Shown here piece after piece: positions 33,426-45,229 of a stretch of 64,000 nucleotides of DNA; the first letter of the stretch is position 1; each line of letters opens with the position of its first letter. A program made the position numbers and the translations under genes. The notes under the pieces are model-generated. The model was not told the origin of the DNA, searched no databases, and saw only the letters and a program-made list of their open reading frames with translations. Origin of the DNA: Erodium maritimum (lineage: Eukaryota > Streptophyta > Magnoliopsida > Geraniales > Geraniaceae); the NCBI GenBank assembly GCA_963921825.1, contig OY997588.1, forward strand, positions 58,102,803 through 58,166,802, in the 5' to 3' direction.

Positions 33426-35701
33426 TTAGAGAAAGAGTCGGCCAAAACTTTCTCTCTCAACAACACGTCCCAACCCTAGCTTCTGCAGAAACAGCCGCCA
33501 CCCTCCTTTCCTTCTCCCGCCGGTGATGGCATCGGCTCCGGCTGCGTCTGTCGCCGGCGGAGGCTTCACCTCCATCCTTTGTTTACCCTTCTCTTTTTCT
33601 TTCTTCTACCCCCCCTTTTCTCCCTCGCATCTTTGTTATCTCCTTTTACAGATCTGTGTTGCTCTGGCCGATGGCTTTTCTCCCTTGTGGTCCAACGCGG
33701 AATCTTGGCTTCTCGGCGCATTTTCGGGAAGGTGATTATGTGGTTGACTCCGGGAGCTCGAGACCTTACTCCGGCAGCGTCCTTGGCCTCTCCGGAAAGC
33801 CTTTGTGGCGTTTGGACGTCTCTCCGGTCGGTGGACCTCGTCCATCTCTGTGCTGAAGTGGGTGCTGTTCGCCAGCGTCCGCTCGTCTCCTCTCCTCCGG
33901 CGAGATGGCGTTGGGTCGGCAGATCTACTCACCGATTTCATTGGCGTCGCGCTTTCTCCTCGTCGTGTGAGCTTCGCGGTCGTCACCTGCCTATGGCAGT
34001 CGGAGCTCTCCTCGCCGTGTGCGATTCGCCGTCGTCGCCTGGAGCTTCGTTGGTCCGGTGTGTTCGTGACGGCGACGCTTGCTGCTGCTATGGTAGATCT
34101 GGCATTTTATTGTTGCCTCTTCCCGGATTTATTGTAGCTCGGTGTATGTAGGTGGTCGGAGTGGTTTGTGTTTGACCGGCAGCGTTCCCGAAGTCCGGTT
34201 TCGGTGCTGGCGGCGGGTTGTGGCCCGAGTCGGATCTGCTATCCGGTTCTAGCACCGGGTAGGGTTTGGTTCGGGTCGGGTGACTGGTGGGCCGGGTCGG
34301 GTCTGGGCCAGCAAGGTTTGGGCCTTTGTGATCTGGGCCAATCTGGTCTAGGCCTGTGGGCATTCCTGGTCTGGGCCTGTCTGGACTGGGCCTGACTGTT
34401 TGGGCCAGACTGGTTTGGGCCTACCTGTTCTAGGCATGATCTGGGTCTGCCCTTCGGTTCTCACCTGGTTTTCGGCGGACTTTGAGCTCGTTCTCGTAGA
34501 AATACCGGTCCTCCTCGTTTCCCTTCTCGGTGTTGTCCGATTTAGGTGTTGGAGGACCGAGTATGGGCTCCTTTGTCTGATCCGGCCCTCTCGGATGCAA
34601 GGGTGGAGCGTCTTTCGGATCATTGAAGGTTGTTAGTTCTGGCTCTGTTCGTGGGACGCGCTTCTTCCCGGGTGGTGGTTCGTCTGCTTGCCAGGTGTTT
34701 TGCTCCAGATGCGGTCGTGGGACGCGCTTCTTCAGCCTCCCGGGTGAGGATCTTCGTGGGTCTAGCGACTCATCGTGGTACTTATACTGGTATATTCCTC
34801 ATTACAGCTTAAGTTTTGTAACCCCGCTTTGCCCCTTTTTCGCTTTCGAGTTGATATGCATCTGCTTCCTTCCACTTTTGTGGTTGGGTCTCGCCGGTTT
34901 AAGGTGTTGGCCGCCGGTGAGGTTTTAGGCCTTTTTGCCTTTCAGTTGTTTTCATACTCGTTTCGCTTTAAGGGTTTATGTGCTCTAGTGGGTTTATCCA
35001 TCGGGACTGTCTTTATCGCTTGCGGTGTTGACCGTCGATGTGTTAGTACTCGTCCTCCAGTCTGTGTGACTGGTGGATGATTCTAATGAGACAGGGTGCT
35101 TTACTTGCTTAGGTTGTTTTTTGGGTTATATTCCAGTATCTCTTGTGCTTAATGGTTGGCAAATCAAGGGTAAAGATCTTTCCCCTTTTTGAGCGTTTTA
35201 TGGTTGTAAAATCCGGGTGTTAGGACCTTTTTTATTTTTTCTGTTGTTAGCTTATGGGTCTGCGTACCCTTGCATTAATTCTGGGTCTGCGTGCCCATTC
35301 TTAGCTTTTGGGTCTGCGTACCCTTGCTGTTCTTCTGTGTCTGCGTGCCTATTCTTTTCTTCGGGGTCTGCGTGCCCTTTCTTGGCTTTTGGGTCTGCGT
35401 ACCCTTTCTCTTGCTGGTGTCCTTTCTTAGATTTTGGGTCTGTGTACCCTTGCTTTACTTCTGGGTCTACGTGCCCTCTCCTTCCTTCGGGGTCTGTGTA
35501 CCCTTACTTTCCCTCTTGTCTGTGGTTGGTCTTCCCCGCTGTGGGACCGTTGGCTCTGCGTCTGTGTACCCTTACTTGGCTACCAGGTCTGTGTACCCTT
35601 ACTTTGGTCCTTTGCAAGCTTTAGGAAGTTTGCGTTTTTTTTTTTGTAATCTTTTCTTCCTCAGAAGAGATTAATTTATATATGTTTTCGCCGATAAAAA
35701 A
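33426..35701 (+). mobile_element. GC-rich LINE-tailed retroposon (iii), complete
   Basis: A 14-bp TSD AATTCTCAAAATAA (33412-33425 and 35702-35715) brackets 2.28 kb. It begins with a CTCTCTC ... CAACCCTAGCTTCTGCAG leader and ends with a 9-bp-stem hairpin (35648-35656 with 35664-35672), GTTTTCGCCGAT and an A-run. GTGGGACGCGCTTC occurs twice (about 34651 and 34719). The longest frame (33579-34151, 190 codons) is Leu/Ser/Pro-rich, overlaps long frames on both strands, and has no domain, so I do not call it a gene. It lacks ORF1 and ORF2 of autonomous LINEs but has full LINE-type ends. Confidence 0.75.
35254..35605 (+). repeat. GGGTCTGCGTACCC interspersed array in retroposon iii
   Basis: About eleven variants of GGGTCTGYGTRCCC, most followed by TTNCTT-like spacers, are spaced mainly 25-30 bp apart. 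Apparent Cys/Pro/Leu-rich frames here are repeat artefacts. Confidence 0.8.
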
Positions 35702-35715
35702 AATTCTCAAAATAA

Positions 35716-36449
35716 ACCACAGTATAAGGAAAAAATGTAGTTAACATGAAGACAAAAGGTATTCAACCTATTTCCAATAATATCTAAAATAAGATAAGAT
35801 ATAGCTTAAGTTGGGTTTGCCATTCGAAAAAAAAAACATGTATGTAACCATTATATGTTTGTATTACAAAAAATACTATAAAAAAAAACACTCTGTCTTG
35901 TAGTACTTGTTCATCATCCATCATCAAAGTAGTGCTCATCAGTATCATAATCTATATTCACATCATTTATGTCCTTCTCATCAATTTCATCTTCTTTATA
36001 GTCTTTATCACTATTTCGAGCTTTCACCTCTTTCAGCCTCTACTTCTTCCTCTTTATCCTTTCGACCCTCACCACTCTCTTCCTCTTACGCTCGGCATAA
36101 AGAGCCTCTTCCAGATCTGCATCTTCATCTTCCGTGCCCAACAAGTACTTTAATCCGGCCATATCCTTCCTCTTATATTTCCCAACACTAGAGGAGGAAA
36201 CAAAGGAAATGGTGGCGGAGATAATGGTAGAGATGGTGGCGGAGATTATGACAAAAACATGGGAAGGGTTGAGGAGAGGTTTCAAGAGTAGAACAAGATC
36301 TAGAATGAGTGACAATAAGATAATTTGGTGTACAAGATGAAACGTTAAAGTAGAGTAAGAAGTGGAAGTCCAAAAGACAAATCCATCACTAACAAGACAT
36401 TAAATTAATCTGACAAGACGCGTCATTACCATTAAAACACACGGTTAAT
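35716..36449 (-). pseudogene. Charged C-terminal coding remnant, family unknown
   Basis: Reverse frames from about 36190 to 35910 read DMAGLKYLLGTEDEDADLEE, ERKRKRVVRVERIKRKK and, after a frameshift, DYKEDEIDEKDINDVNIDYD. The run of basic then acidic residues ending in a stop looks like the C terminus of a nuclear protein or transposase accessory protein. No domain is recognisable. The remaining bases to 36449 hold nothing I can identify. Retroposon iv begins at 36468. Confidence 0.3.
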
Positions 36450-36467
36450 AATCTTGACTTACTTATT

Positions 36468-38525
36468 TTATTTTTATTTTTTTTGATCCACGAAAAATAA
36501 CAATTTTATATCACCCAAAGCCAAAGATCTCTAGGAGAGATAATACAGGAAAAGGGAGAGAGACAGAGCTAAAAGATGTCCCCATGACAAGGACAAAAGA
36601 GAAGACTTCAAACTAAACACAGAACGAAAGCAAACAAAGGCTGACAGACGCGCTGGTTAAGAGGCGTTCTAAAAACAATTTAATTACTTCGTCCTCGCTG
36701 AAGTTAGCGGAAAACCCCATGGATTTGGAAAAATCCCATGAACGTTTAGCTTCAGATTTCTTGCGAAGAGATATGCTAGAAAATTTGGCAATCGGAGCGA
36801 GATTGGGCGGCTTGCATCGCCTGAGCTATTTGCACTTTTTCTTCCTTAAAAAATCAGCGAGAGGGGAGTCGTCGGCCAACGATGGAGAGTTTATATCAGC
36901 TATAAAATCTTGGAACTTCGCTGGACGAGAGACAATGGGCTTGGGGGCAGATGAGCCAAGGAGAGGAGGCCCAACGGCTAGACCAAAATCATTGCAGGAC
37001 ACAGGGCTTGGGTTAGGGGACTCGAGCCCAACTTCACCCTCAGGAAGGAAAATTTGCGCGAGATTGACCGAGTCATGCGCGTGCGCAGGGGCGGCATGCT
37101 TTGCTTCAACCTCGTCATAACTGCTCATGCCAAGCGTTTCGTGACCCAAGACCAAATTCTCGGAACTCAGCACAATTAAAGTCCCGATGTCCTTGGGACA
37201 GGGGGTCGCCGAAGCCGGAGGAGCCTCGGGAATGACCGGAGAAGATGAGCCTTCACGAGTTTTGGAGCCCCCAACTCCGATCTTGACCGACCCTTCGCCT
37301 CCGGCCGATCTAACAGCTCTGCTACTCCTATCGACGGTGCCAAAAATTCTGGCGTCCGGTTGGGAGATAAGGATCGGCAAAGGCACAGCGGTAGAGCCAC
37401 AGATCTGCGATGGGAGAGAGCAAGGGCGGGGAGAGACCAGAGAGATGGCGCGAATCTCTCCGTCTTCAAGCTCAGAGGGATCCTTCGAGACGGAGGAAGA
37501 AAATGCCGGGACCTGCGACAGAGTCGGGTAGCTGAGGCGAATCGAGAAACTCTTGTCCGAGATAAGGAGCTTAGCGAGCCTCTCAACTGGTTGTAACTCC
37601 AAAGAATGGATGAGAACAAAAGCTCGGTTCAGACGGCTTCGCGAGGAGGAACAGGGATGGAGGAGGAGAGGGGTACCAACCAAAGCAGCTGCACTTGTAA
37701 TCGACAATCTCGTCCAGCCAGAGAGTGGGATACCATCAATAGCAACTCCAAGCAGGTGGCCTCCATCGACAATATCACTAACATTGGTGAAGAGATCCCA
37801 GAACCAAGGGCGAAGGCAAGACCAATCTGATTTCGAAGCGTGCTTGAAAGCTTCCGCGTCAGAGAAGGAAATAAGGAGCTCCTGATTTCCCAAGTCTGCA
37901 AGGCGAACAACTGATCTTTGGGTAGGAGAAAACTTGGACCAAATCGAGGCAAGGTTGTGGCCTGAAAAGGGTAACCCCACAATGCTAAGCTTCAAAGATT
38001 TGTTCCAGCTAGCACAGGAGGAACTAGTGCCAGCGAGGGATGAAACAGATGCAGGACGAAAAGTCGGGGCAGCAACCAAGGGAGCTACGACTTCTTTAAA
38101 ACTGCGAACTCCGGCCGGGGGCGGAGAGGGGATAGGAGCAACAGAGCCAGCGTTGTGCGAGAGAGAAAAGTCTACGATGAGCTGGTCGGAGCCGAGGTTG
38201 GAGCGATGAAGGGCTGAGACGACATTTGCTGCATCACCCGAGTTTACAAAGTGCACGAAACCAAACTTCTTACCAGCTTTGTTAAGCTTGCTAAGAAGGA
38301 AGGCCCTTCGAATCGAACTGAAACTAGAGAACAAAGAGACGAGCTAATCTCGGGAGAAAGCTTGAGGAAGGTTGCAAACGAAGAGCTTGGGGCAAGGAGG
38401 ACCGGCTGGGTGAGAAGCGGGGAGAGGCTGAGAAGGGAGGGGAGGGAAGGAAGAGGAGGGGTCGGGAGGTTTAGCCATAATTCTTCTTTGGTAGGGTTGG
38501 GGAATTGATGAGGCATCTAGCCTTC
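36468..38525 (-). mobile_element. ORF1-only LINE (iv), bounded by an 18-bp TSD
   Basis: AATCTTGACTTACTTATT occurs at 36450-36467 and 38526-38543. Between the copies is a 2.06-kb reverse-strand unit: short leader, ORF1 (38478-36826), about 340 bp of 3' sequence, a hairpin ATCTCT/AGAGAT (36527-36541) and a poly(A) shown as a T-rich run at 36468-36484. ORF2 is completely absent. Perfect TSDs at both ends argue that the shortened form itself was inserted. Confidence 0.88.
36826..38478 (-). pseudogene. LINE ORF1 protein, RRM type
   Basis: Counting from the ATG at 38478 the frame is about 550 codons, with one TAG (38344-38346). The start is Pro/Ser-rich, followed by an RNA-recognition motif with RNP2 LFVCNLP and RNP1 KFGFVHF, so the TAG falls inside the RRM. 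After it come a Ser/Pro-rich linker, a block (KLSIVGLPF ... WSCLRPWFWDLF) typical of plant LINE and DUF4283-like ORF1 proteins, and a long low-complexity C terminus. RRM-containing ORF1 proteins are known in plant L1-type (BNR-like) LINEs and bind LINE RNA in the ribonucleoprotein. I chose 38478 because it restores RNP2, which the ATG at 38334 downstream of the TAG lacks. After the stop the coding sense seems to continue briefly in another frame (SEAKRSWDFSKSMGFS). Confidence 0.82.
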
Positions 38526-38543
38526 AATCTTGACTTACTTATT

Positions 38544-38905
38544 ACAGTTTAACATTCATACACCGGTACTGGGAAATAAATAACCAGCACTAGGCTTTAA
38601 ACACCTAGTATTGGGTTAACAACCAACCATAATGTGTTTTTATGAACACCCAATACTTTGTCAACAAAATGGTATTGTGATAAAAAAAACACAAGTACTT
38701 GGAAACATGATCTACTACCGTGGATGGGATGAAGATCAAGTTTAAGGATAAAGATCAAATTTGAGGATGAAGATCAAGTTTTATGATTAAATTTAACGTC
38801 CAAGAAGATTAACATGAAAAGGACGAAGAGTACTAACATCAAGAGGTTCAAAAAAATGAACAACGATATGAGGACGAAGGTCATTAACATGAACATAAAG
38901 TATTG
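38544..38905. other. Spacer with ACCAGCACTAGG-style repeats
   Basis: The first 150 bases hold variants of CCGGTACTGGGAA, CCAGCACTAGG and CCTAGTATTGGG, like the arrays near 44080 and 45230. From 38730 there are three copies of a 25-bp unit containing AAGATCAAGTTT. No gene. The SIRE-like LTR starts at 38906. Confidence 0.45.
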
Positions 38906-41900
38906 TGTTGTTACATCTAGGTTGATCATGTTTTGTGTCAAGCAAGATGTTATATGAGATGTCATCTGACATCCTATGCGTGTCCGGTAGCAAAGATAAA
39001 AAAGATGTCATCGAAAATGTCAACAAACATCTTGTGCGTATATGTGTGTATTCAACACTGCAAATTTGTTTTCTAGTTAGAAGATACATATGTAATATAT
39101 ATCTTCTCTTTTAAGGAAAGTATTCAATGCAAGGAAACAAAGTGATTTTCCCTGATCGTGACTCTCAAGATTAAGGAAACCCTAGGATGCACAATACAAG
39201 GGTTATTGGAGCTATAAAATCCCAAGTAACTCTGGTAGCTCGGTTCGGATCATCGGTCATATTCTCTCTGAACATTATAAATCGTAACTGACCATTTGCC
39301 GTCTGTGAGGACTATTTGTTTTTGTTCCTTTTTAATGATTTTAGGTTTCCTAAGCGTGTTGGACTAGCGTGTTAGGAGAAAGAATGAATAAAGCAAGGGG
39401 GAACATTGTTGTGCTCATCCATCATTCGTAACTGAAGTGTAATGAAGCAATGTTTTCGTGATTGAAGTGTCATGATACCCCTTGAAGACCGCAAGGCTGA
39501 ACCGATAGTGAAGGGCTCGTAGAATGGAATCAAGAGTGACACTTGGATTCATGGGGAGACCTTGAGATAGGTTTGCACCATAATAATAACATAGGTTTGA
39601 TATGAAGGATCAAAACATGTATGTTGATTGATTACATATAGTGAAACCTTTCTGCTGGAAAAATACCCCTAGCTGTAGGTGATGATGCATTGAACTAGGT
39701 AACCAACTTGTGTGTCTTCGTGTGCTAAACTATTTTACTTGTTTGTTTCCATTCTGTTATAACGCAAGATGTTAGTCAACAAGTCAGAAAATCTTGAATG
39801 ACATCTTGCCACGACACCTTATCATCATTTCAATTGGTATCAGAGCGGGTCACACATTCAAAATGAAGATAATAGCTATAGAGGAAATGCATGACATGAG
39901 CATCCTCAGATTTGATGAACTCATGGGTTCACTCATGACATTTGAATTGTCTCTTCAAGGCACAAACAACAAAAAATAAGGAGTGGCCCTGAAAAGCTCA
40001 ACACAAAACCTCAATAATCATACATATTCAGACACTAGGAAGAGATGAGGGGAAAAGTGGTCATGATGGCGAAGAAGGTAACGAAGCGTTTTAACCATAT
40101 GAAAGGGTGATATGTTCGTCAAGATGTATGCCCAAATGTCACTAACATCCCATATCAGAAGGGACAGAGACTCGGTGAAGGAAACGATGATCAAGTTGAC
40201 AACGGAAAGGGGGTTCAATTCCTCAAATGTGAAGGATATAAATACATTAAAAAAGAATGTCCTACTTTACTAAAAGGACAGAAGAAAGGATTTAATGTTT
40301 CTCTGTCTGATTGTGGTGAAGAGAAAAGCGACAAAGAACAGGAAAACAATCATACAACTTTTACAACTCATGTTGATTCTATGGAAACAGGTGAAGATGT
40401 CAACAAAAACCTTTCTCTAGAGTTGCTATCAGATGATGATGTGAACAATACCTACTACCACACGTTCACCAAATGAATAGAAGAACCAAATATTCTTGGT
40501 AAACAGAGCAATCAAATACGAACTCTAATTGAAGAAAAAGCTAGGCTGCTTGAAACAGTTGATTCGCTCAAAGAAGAGGTTAGCAAACTCAATGGGGAAA
40601 TTGATCGAATCTCCAAGTCTGTTACGATGATGAGCTAAAGCGCAGACAAGCTAGACACTCTTCTGTCCATGGGAAAACTAGCTAGAGACATGAATGGACT
40701 GGGATATACTGATAAAGCCTTACCATCTCAAACTATTTTTGTTCCTCCAAATGATCTCTATAATTCCATATCTGTTCAAAACAGAAAGTTGATCAGATTA
40801 TGTGAAGCACTAAAGTATACAATGTTCAACAACATCATACTCGACATCATGTGCAACATTTTCCACGACATCCTGCAAGACATTCAGATGATCAGCAGTA
40901 TCAATGCAAGTCCAATACTCAAGTTGAATCATTGTATGCAAATAAGCTGAAAAGAGCACACTGGGTATGTCATTTATGTTGTAAGAAAGGTCATGTACGA
41001 CCACACTACTATCAACCACATGGAACTTCAGCTGTTCAACAGAGAAAACTTAGGCAACCTCAGACCTCTATGAAACATGCATGGAAAGTCAAAGGTAAAC
41101 ATTCTCATGAGAATCCGAAGCAGGAATGGGGAGTTAAGGGTGAAAATTATCCTGCCAATGTTTCATATACCGCCCTTGCTGAATCCAACAAACATGTTTG
41201 GTACTTTGACAGTGGAGCTTCACGACACATGGCTGGAAATCGTGAATACCTGACAAATGTTCATTTATATCTTGATAGACATGTTACATTTGGAGATGGG
41301 GTCAAGGATAGAGTCATTGGAAAGGTCCAACAATAATTTCTTGGTATCAACTATCTCCCTAAGGCACTACGAGTAGAAGGACTCACTAGCAACCTTTTCA
41401 AAAGAAGTTAAATTTGTGACTTAGGTCTCTTTGTAGAGTTTTCAAGTACCATTTGTGCTGTTTTAGATAAGAACTTGTCTACTCTTATGATTGGCACTAG
41501 ATCAAAAGATAACTACTATATCTTGTCCCAAAATGGAACTATTTCAACTACATGTTTTTCTGCATCAACATGCCTACTATCAAAATGAGATGAACATAAG
41601 ATGTGCAAAAATTCCAGTCATCCAAACCTGAGGAATCCTAATGAGTTCCACAACCAAGCATTTATATTGAAATCAGGCAGAGATGTCACGCAAGCAAGAT
41701 GTTCTGAGAACAAATGTCATTAACGATGTCCTTACTAACATCAAAGCTAACATCTCTGAGAATCATGAGCATGATAGAAACAACAAGAATCACCGTATAT
41801 CTCAATAATATACTCAAACAGAAGAACTAGAATATGGAGAAGTTTATATGACGTATCCTGCAAGGTTCACTGATTCACACATGCCTCTACATGATTATAA

Positions 41901-43107
41901 ATGTCACAAGGCCATGTATGGAACTAGTCCAGCTTCTCAAGGCTGATGTTAAAGGCTATCTCCGAACCTTAAGAAACGAGGCTATGTTCTAAGGGGGTTC
42001 AAACAACTCAATGGTATAAGCAAGAAAGGGATCAACTTCATGACTGCCTAAAATGAACATGTTTGGAGAGATGTCAAACAAGATGTTCCAGCATCATGCA
42101 AGACACATGCTTTCTAAGTCTTAATTGAACATATTCGAAGAATCCGTTGATCAAAAAAAGTATAAAATCAATCATGAAAGATGCTTTTATCAAGGTTGGC
42201 CATGTTTTGTGTCAAGCAAGATGTTATCCAATATGTCATCTAACATCATGTGTGTGCCTGGTAGCAAATATAAAAAAGATGTCATCCGAGATGTCAACAA
42301 ACATCTTGTGCGTATCTGTATGTATCTGGTGCTGCAGATTGGTTTCCCAGTTATAAGATACTTCTCTAATAGATATCGTCTCTATTAAGGAAAGTCTTCA
42401 ATGCAAGGAAACAAAGTGATTTTCCATTATCGTGACTCTCAAGGTTAAGAAAACCCTAGGAGGCACGATACAAGGGTTACTGGAGCTATAAAATCCCAAG
42501 TGACTCTAGTAGCTCGGTTTGGATCATCGGTCACATTCTCTCCTAACTTGTAAGTCATAACTGACCATTAGTCTTCTGTGAGTACTATTTGTTCGTTTTT
42601 CCTTGTTAATGATTTCAGGTTTCCTAAGCGTATTGGGCTAGCATGTAAGGAGATAGAATGAATTAAGCAAGGAGCGAATGTTGTTATGCTCATCTACCAC
42701 TCGTAACTGAAGTGTGATGAAGCTGTGTTTGCATGATTGAAGTGTTACGATCAACCATTGAGGACCACAAGGATAATCCGAGAGTGAATGGCTCATAGAA
42801 TGGAATCAAGAGTGGCTCTTAGATTCAGGGGGACACGCTGAGATACGTTTGCAGTGTAATAATAACATAGGTTTGATCTAGAGGATCATAACTTGTATAT
42901 TAATTGATTACGTATAGTGAAACCTTTTCACTGGAAAGTGCCCCTAGATGTAGGTGATGATGCACCAAACTGGGTAACCAACTTGTGTGTCTTCATGTGT
43001 TAAACTGTTTTAGTTATTTGTTTCCATTCTGTTATGATGCAAGATGTCAGTCAACAAGTCATGACGTCTAGAACGACATCTTGCAACTACACCTAACCAG
43101 AATTTCA
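38906..43107 (+). mobile_element. Decayed SIRE/Maximus-like Ty1/copia element G
   Basis: The LTRs (38906-39832 and 42182-43107) are nearly equal in length (927 and 926 bp) but clearly diverged. They share GTTTTGTGTCAAGCAAGATG, a promoter-side GGAGCTATAAAATCCCAAG block, and ends in TTTCA. The primer site TGGTATCAGAGC is at 39835-39846. The possible TSD is TATTG (38901-38905) and TATTA (43108-43112). The interior has gag and protease remnants. Integrase, reverse transcriptase and RNase H are deleted. The LTR divergence makes it one of the oldest LTR elements here. Confidence 0.85.
39863..41770 (+). pseudogene. SIRE-like gag and protease remnant
   Basis: Broken frames read a gag zinc-knuckle region (CEGYKYIKKECPTLLKGQKK) and an acidic, coiled-coil-like stretch (LIEEKARLLETVDSLKEEVS). 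A second knuckle follows (WVCHLCCKKGHVRPHYY), then the protease start VWYFDSGASRHMAGN. The longest intact piece is 40851-41336. Beyond about 41400 only short stretches of an integrase-proximal region survive, with many stops. DSG is the usual catalytic motif in SIRE-type protease. The protein would package RNA and mature the particle. This copy cannot. Confidence 0.82.
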
Positions 43108-43531
43108 TATTATATTAAGTTGGATGCTAAGGAAGAGCATGAAGTTTGAACATGAGTAAGAAGACGTTGTTTGGGTTCCACGTTCGATTAAGTGAATGTT
43201 CATGTTTGATGAAGAGGATGTATTGTGCTTATTACTCATTGTGAATGCCTTATTTGGTACCAATTTCGATCGTGATAATTTAAAAAATTTATACATTAAC
43301 CCTTATACTTTATAAAAGCTATGGTACTAGGAGAAAAATACACATTCTAGACTACAAAACACCCGCTATTAGGTATGTATCTCTTAACGATGTTATATTT
43401 ATAGAAATTAATGTTCACGGAATAGTATCCATATTACCACATGTAGTGCACATACCAACAAATAAGTCAAAATATTTTGTGTTCATCATTTGAGGAAAAA
43501 TTATATCTCAGGCACGCATACAGAGGAGAAT

Positions 43532-43908
43532 ATGATTCAGAAGATGATGGAGAAGATGCGTCGATGTGGCTTCTCAGCTCTAATTTGCAGGTCGAACTTT
43601 AAGAGGAATCCGGGGAGAATATTTTACGGCTATTCAAATTATAAGTATAGCATTCTATTGTGCGTAATTTTTTTTTGTGAGTGGTGTGTGAATTTCATTT
43701 AACTTATATGAATTTGGTCTGAAAATCGACAAAGTGGTAGAGGATGCGTTTTTTTTAATGGATTGATCAACCGACAAAAGCTAGGGATGATATTGATGGA
43801 TTAGAAAGAAGAACTATGGAGCTTAAACTGGAATTTGCGGATAACGATGAGGTCATCACCTGGTGGGAAATAGAAATTTTAGCTTTCAAGAAGAAAATAA
43901 AAAAATAG
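43532..43908 (+). pseudogene. Small zf-GRF zinc-finger gene, two exons, frameshifted
   Basis: Exon 1 (43532-43644) contains RCGFSALICRSNFKRNPGR then IFYGYSNYK, the C..LI.R....NPGR.FYG.. core of a GRF-type zinc finger. An intron with GT at 43645 and AG at 43739-43740 (96 bp, TTAACTTAT branch-like site) precedes exon 2. Exon 2 begins with GGATGC, giving the GC-hydrophobic-FF piece expected next, followed by WIDQPTKARDDIDGL and a helical C terminus ending KKKIKK and a stop at 43906-43908. One base is missing next to the T8 run (43749-43756), which breaks the frame. GRF fingers bind single-stranded DNA or RNA in several plant proteins, and many short plant copies of unknown role exist. The final Cys of exon 1 (usually FYGC) is Tyr. 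It is probably a decayed copy rather than a working gene. Confidence 0.6.
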
Positions 43909-44059
43909 TGATGTTAGTTGTTGTATTTCTATTTGTATTGTTTATATTTGTAATAATATGGTGAATTTGGAACAACGTAATTGTTGTTTAGGGATGAAAT
44001 GAAGTTGAAACATTTGTCTTACCTTACCTACATTTAGAAATTTGTGAAAAACCATTGCG

Positions 44060-45229
44060 CTAGGGACAAAATCCCAGTACTGGGACCTAAAGCCAACTTC
44101 ACTCTAAGCAGGTTTGTTGTATATCCTACTACTGAAAAAAAATAGTATTAGGATACAAGACAGATCAATAATTCTGCTAAGACATATATCCTAGAACCGG
44201 GAACAAAAACTTAGTACTAGGATACACAACACATCAGAAATTGCACGAAGATAACAAAAAACCCTTGAACACCTCTCTCGCTTCTTTCTCCCCCTTTGGT
44301 TCCTAAATGCGCCACCATCCCCATCACCGGCCCTAGCTTCCCTACTTCCCAACCACATGTGGTATTTTCAATCGGCCACCAACCAACTTCTCTATATCTT
44401 TTTCTTTTGCATTTAAGGGGCTCCAGGGCTAATAAAAGGGCTCCTACGGTTTCTACTCTTCAATCGTCTCCACCACCTCTTATCCAAAGGCTACGGGATC
44501 TTATGTTTCCCAACCTTCAACCTATCATGTCGCATCTATGAATAAGGGTATGACCTCCATGGCCATGCCAGTTACCGCCCGAGTTTCGCCTGGGTAGACT
44601 AACGTATATCGCAGCCTCTGGACCGTAAGGGATTCAGGACCTCCTTGACTGAGGGGTGGAGTTCTTCCTATGTCCATCTCTCTACCGATGGTCTCCCACG
44701 ATCTCTCACCAAGTCTTGTTCGAGGATCACATGTGACACCTAACGTTTTGCCCAAGAAACCCATATATATTGGGTGATCTGATTTGGCCTGGCCAAACCT
44801 CTCATCAGCAGAGGTCGTGGTGGTTACGACCGTAGATACGTGGTTGGTTGTGACAACCAACGTCTTCCCTAACCAGCCAGTAGGAATAACATGTTCAAAA
44901 GGTGCCTATTGTGGGTTCTCCCTGATGCCACCAGCCTCCGGGCCTCCAATGAAGGTGGTGTCACAAGCCCATATAACAATAGCTCCAGAGAATAGGGTAG
45001 AGGAAGGCGGAAGCATCTACTAAAACAAGGAGGTTTAGGCGAGGGCTGTGAAACAGCCTCACTGGGAACCATTTGTTTTTCTATTTTTTGTGTTTTATTA
45101 CGTTTGGTTTCGATATCCACTTATACATTTAAAAAATAATTGTCTATGCTTTGGTTATATTTAGAATAATGTGAAACTTACATTTAAATGTTAATAAAAT
45201 CGTCCCACTCTCAAAACAACGATAAATAG
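44060..45229. other. Unassigned interval with GTACTGGG-type motifs
   Basis: Bases 44070-44240 hold variants of CCCAGTACTGGG and AGTACTAGGATAC. Bases 44280-45080 have moderately GC-rich sequence with no domain in any frame; it could be an old retroposon insert within the repeat array. No ends or TSDs were identified. Confidence 0.35.

Noticed and set aside
33579-34151. 190-codon frame in retroposon iii
   Set aside because: It overlaps long frames in other phases and on the opposite strand, has no recognisable domain, and is not kept in the related unit at 8395-10318.
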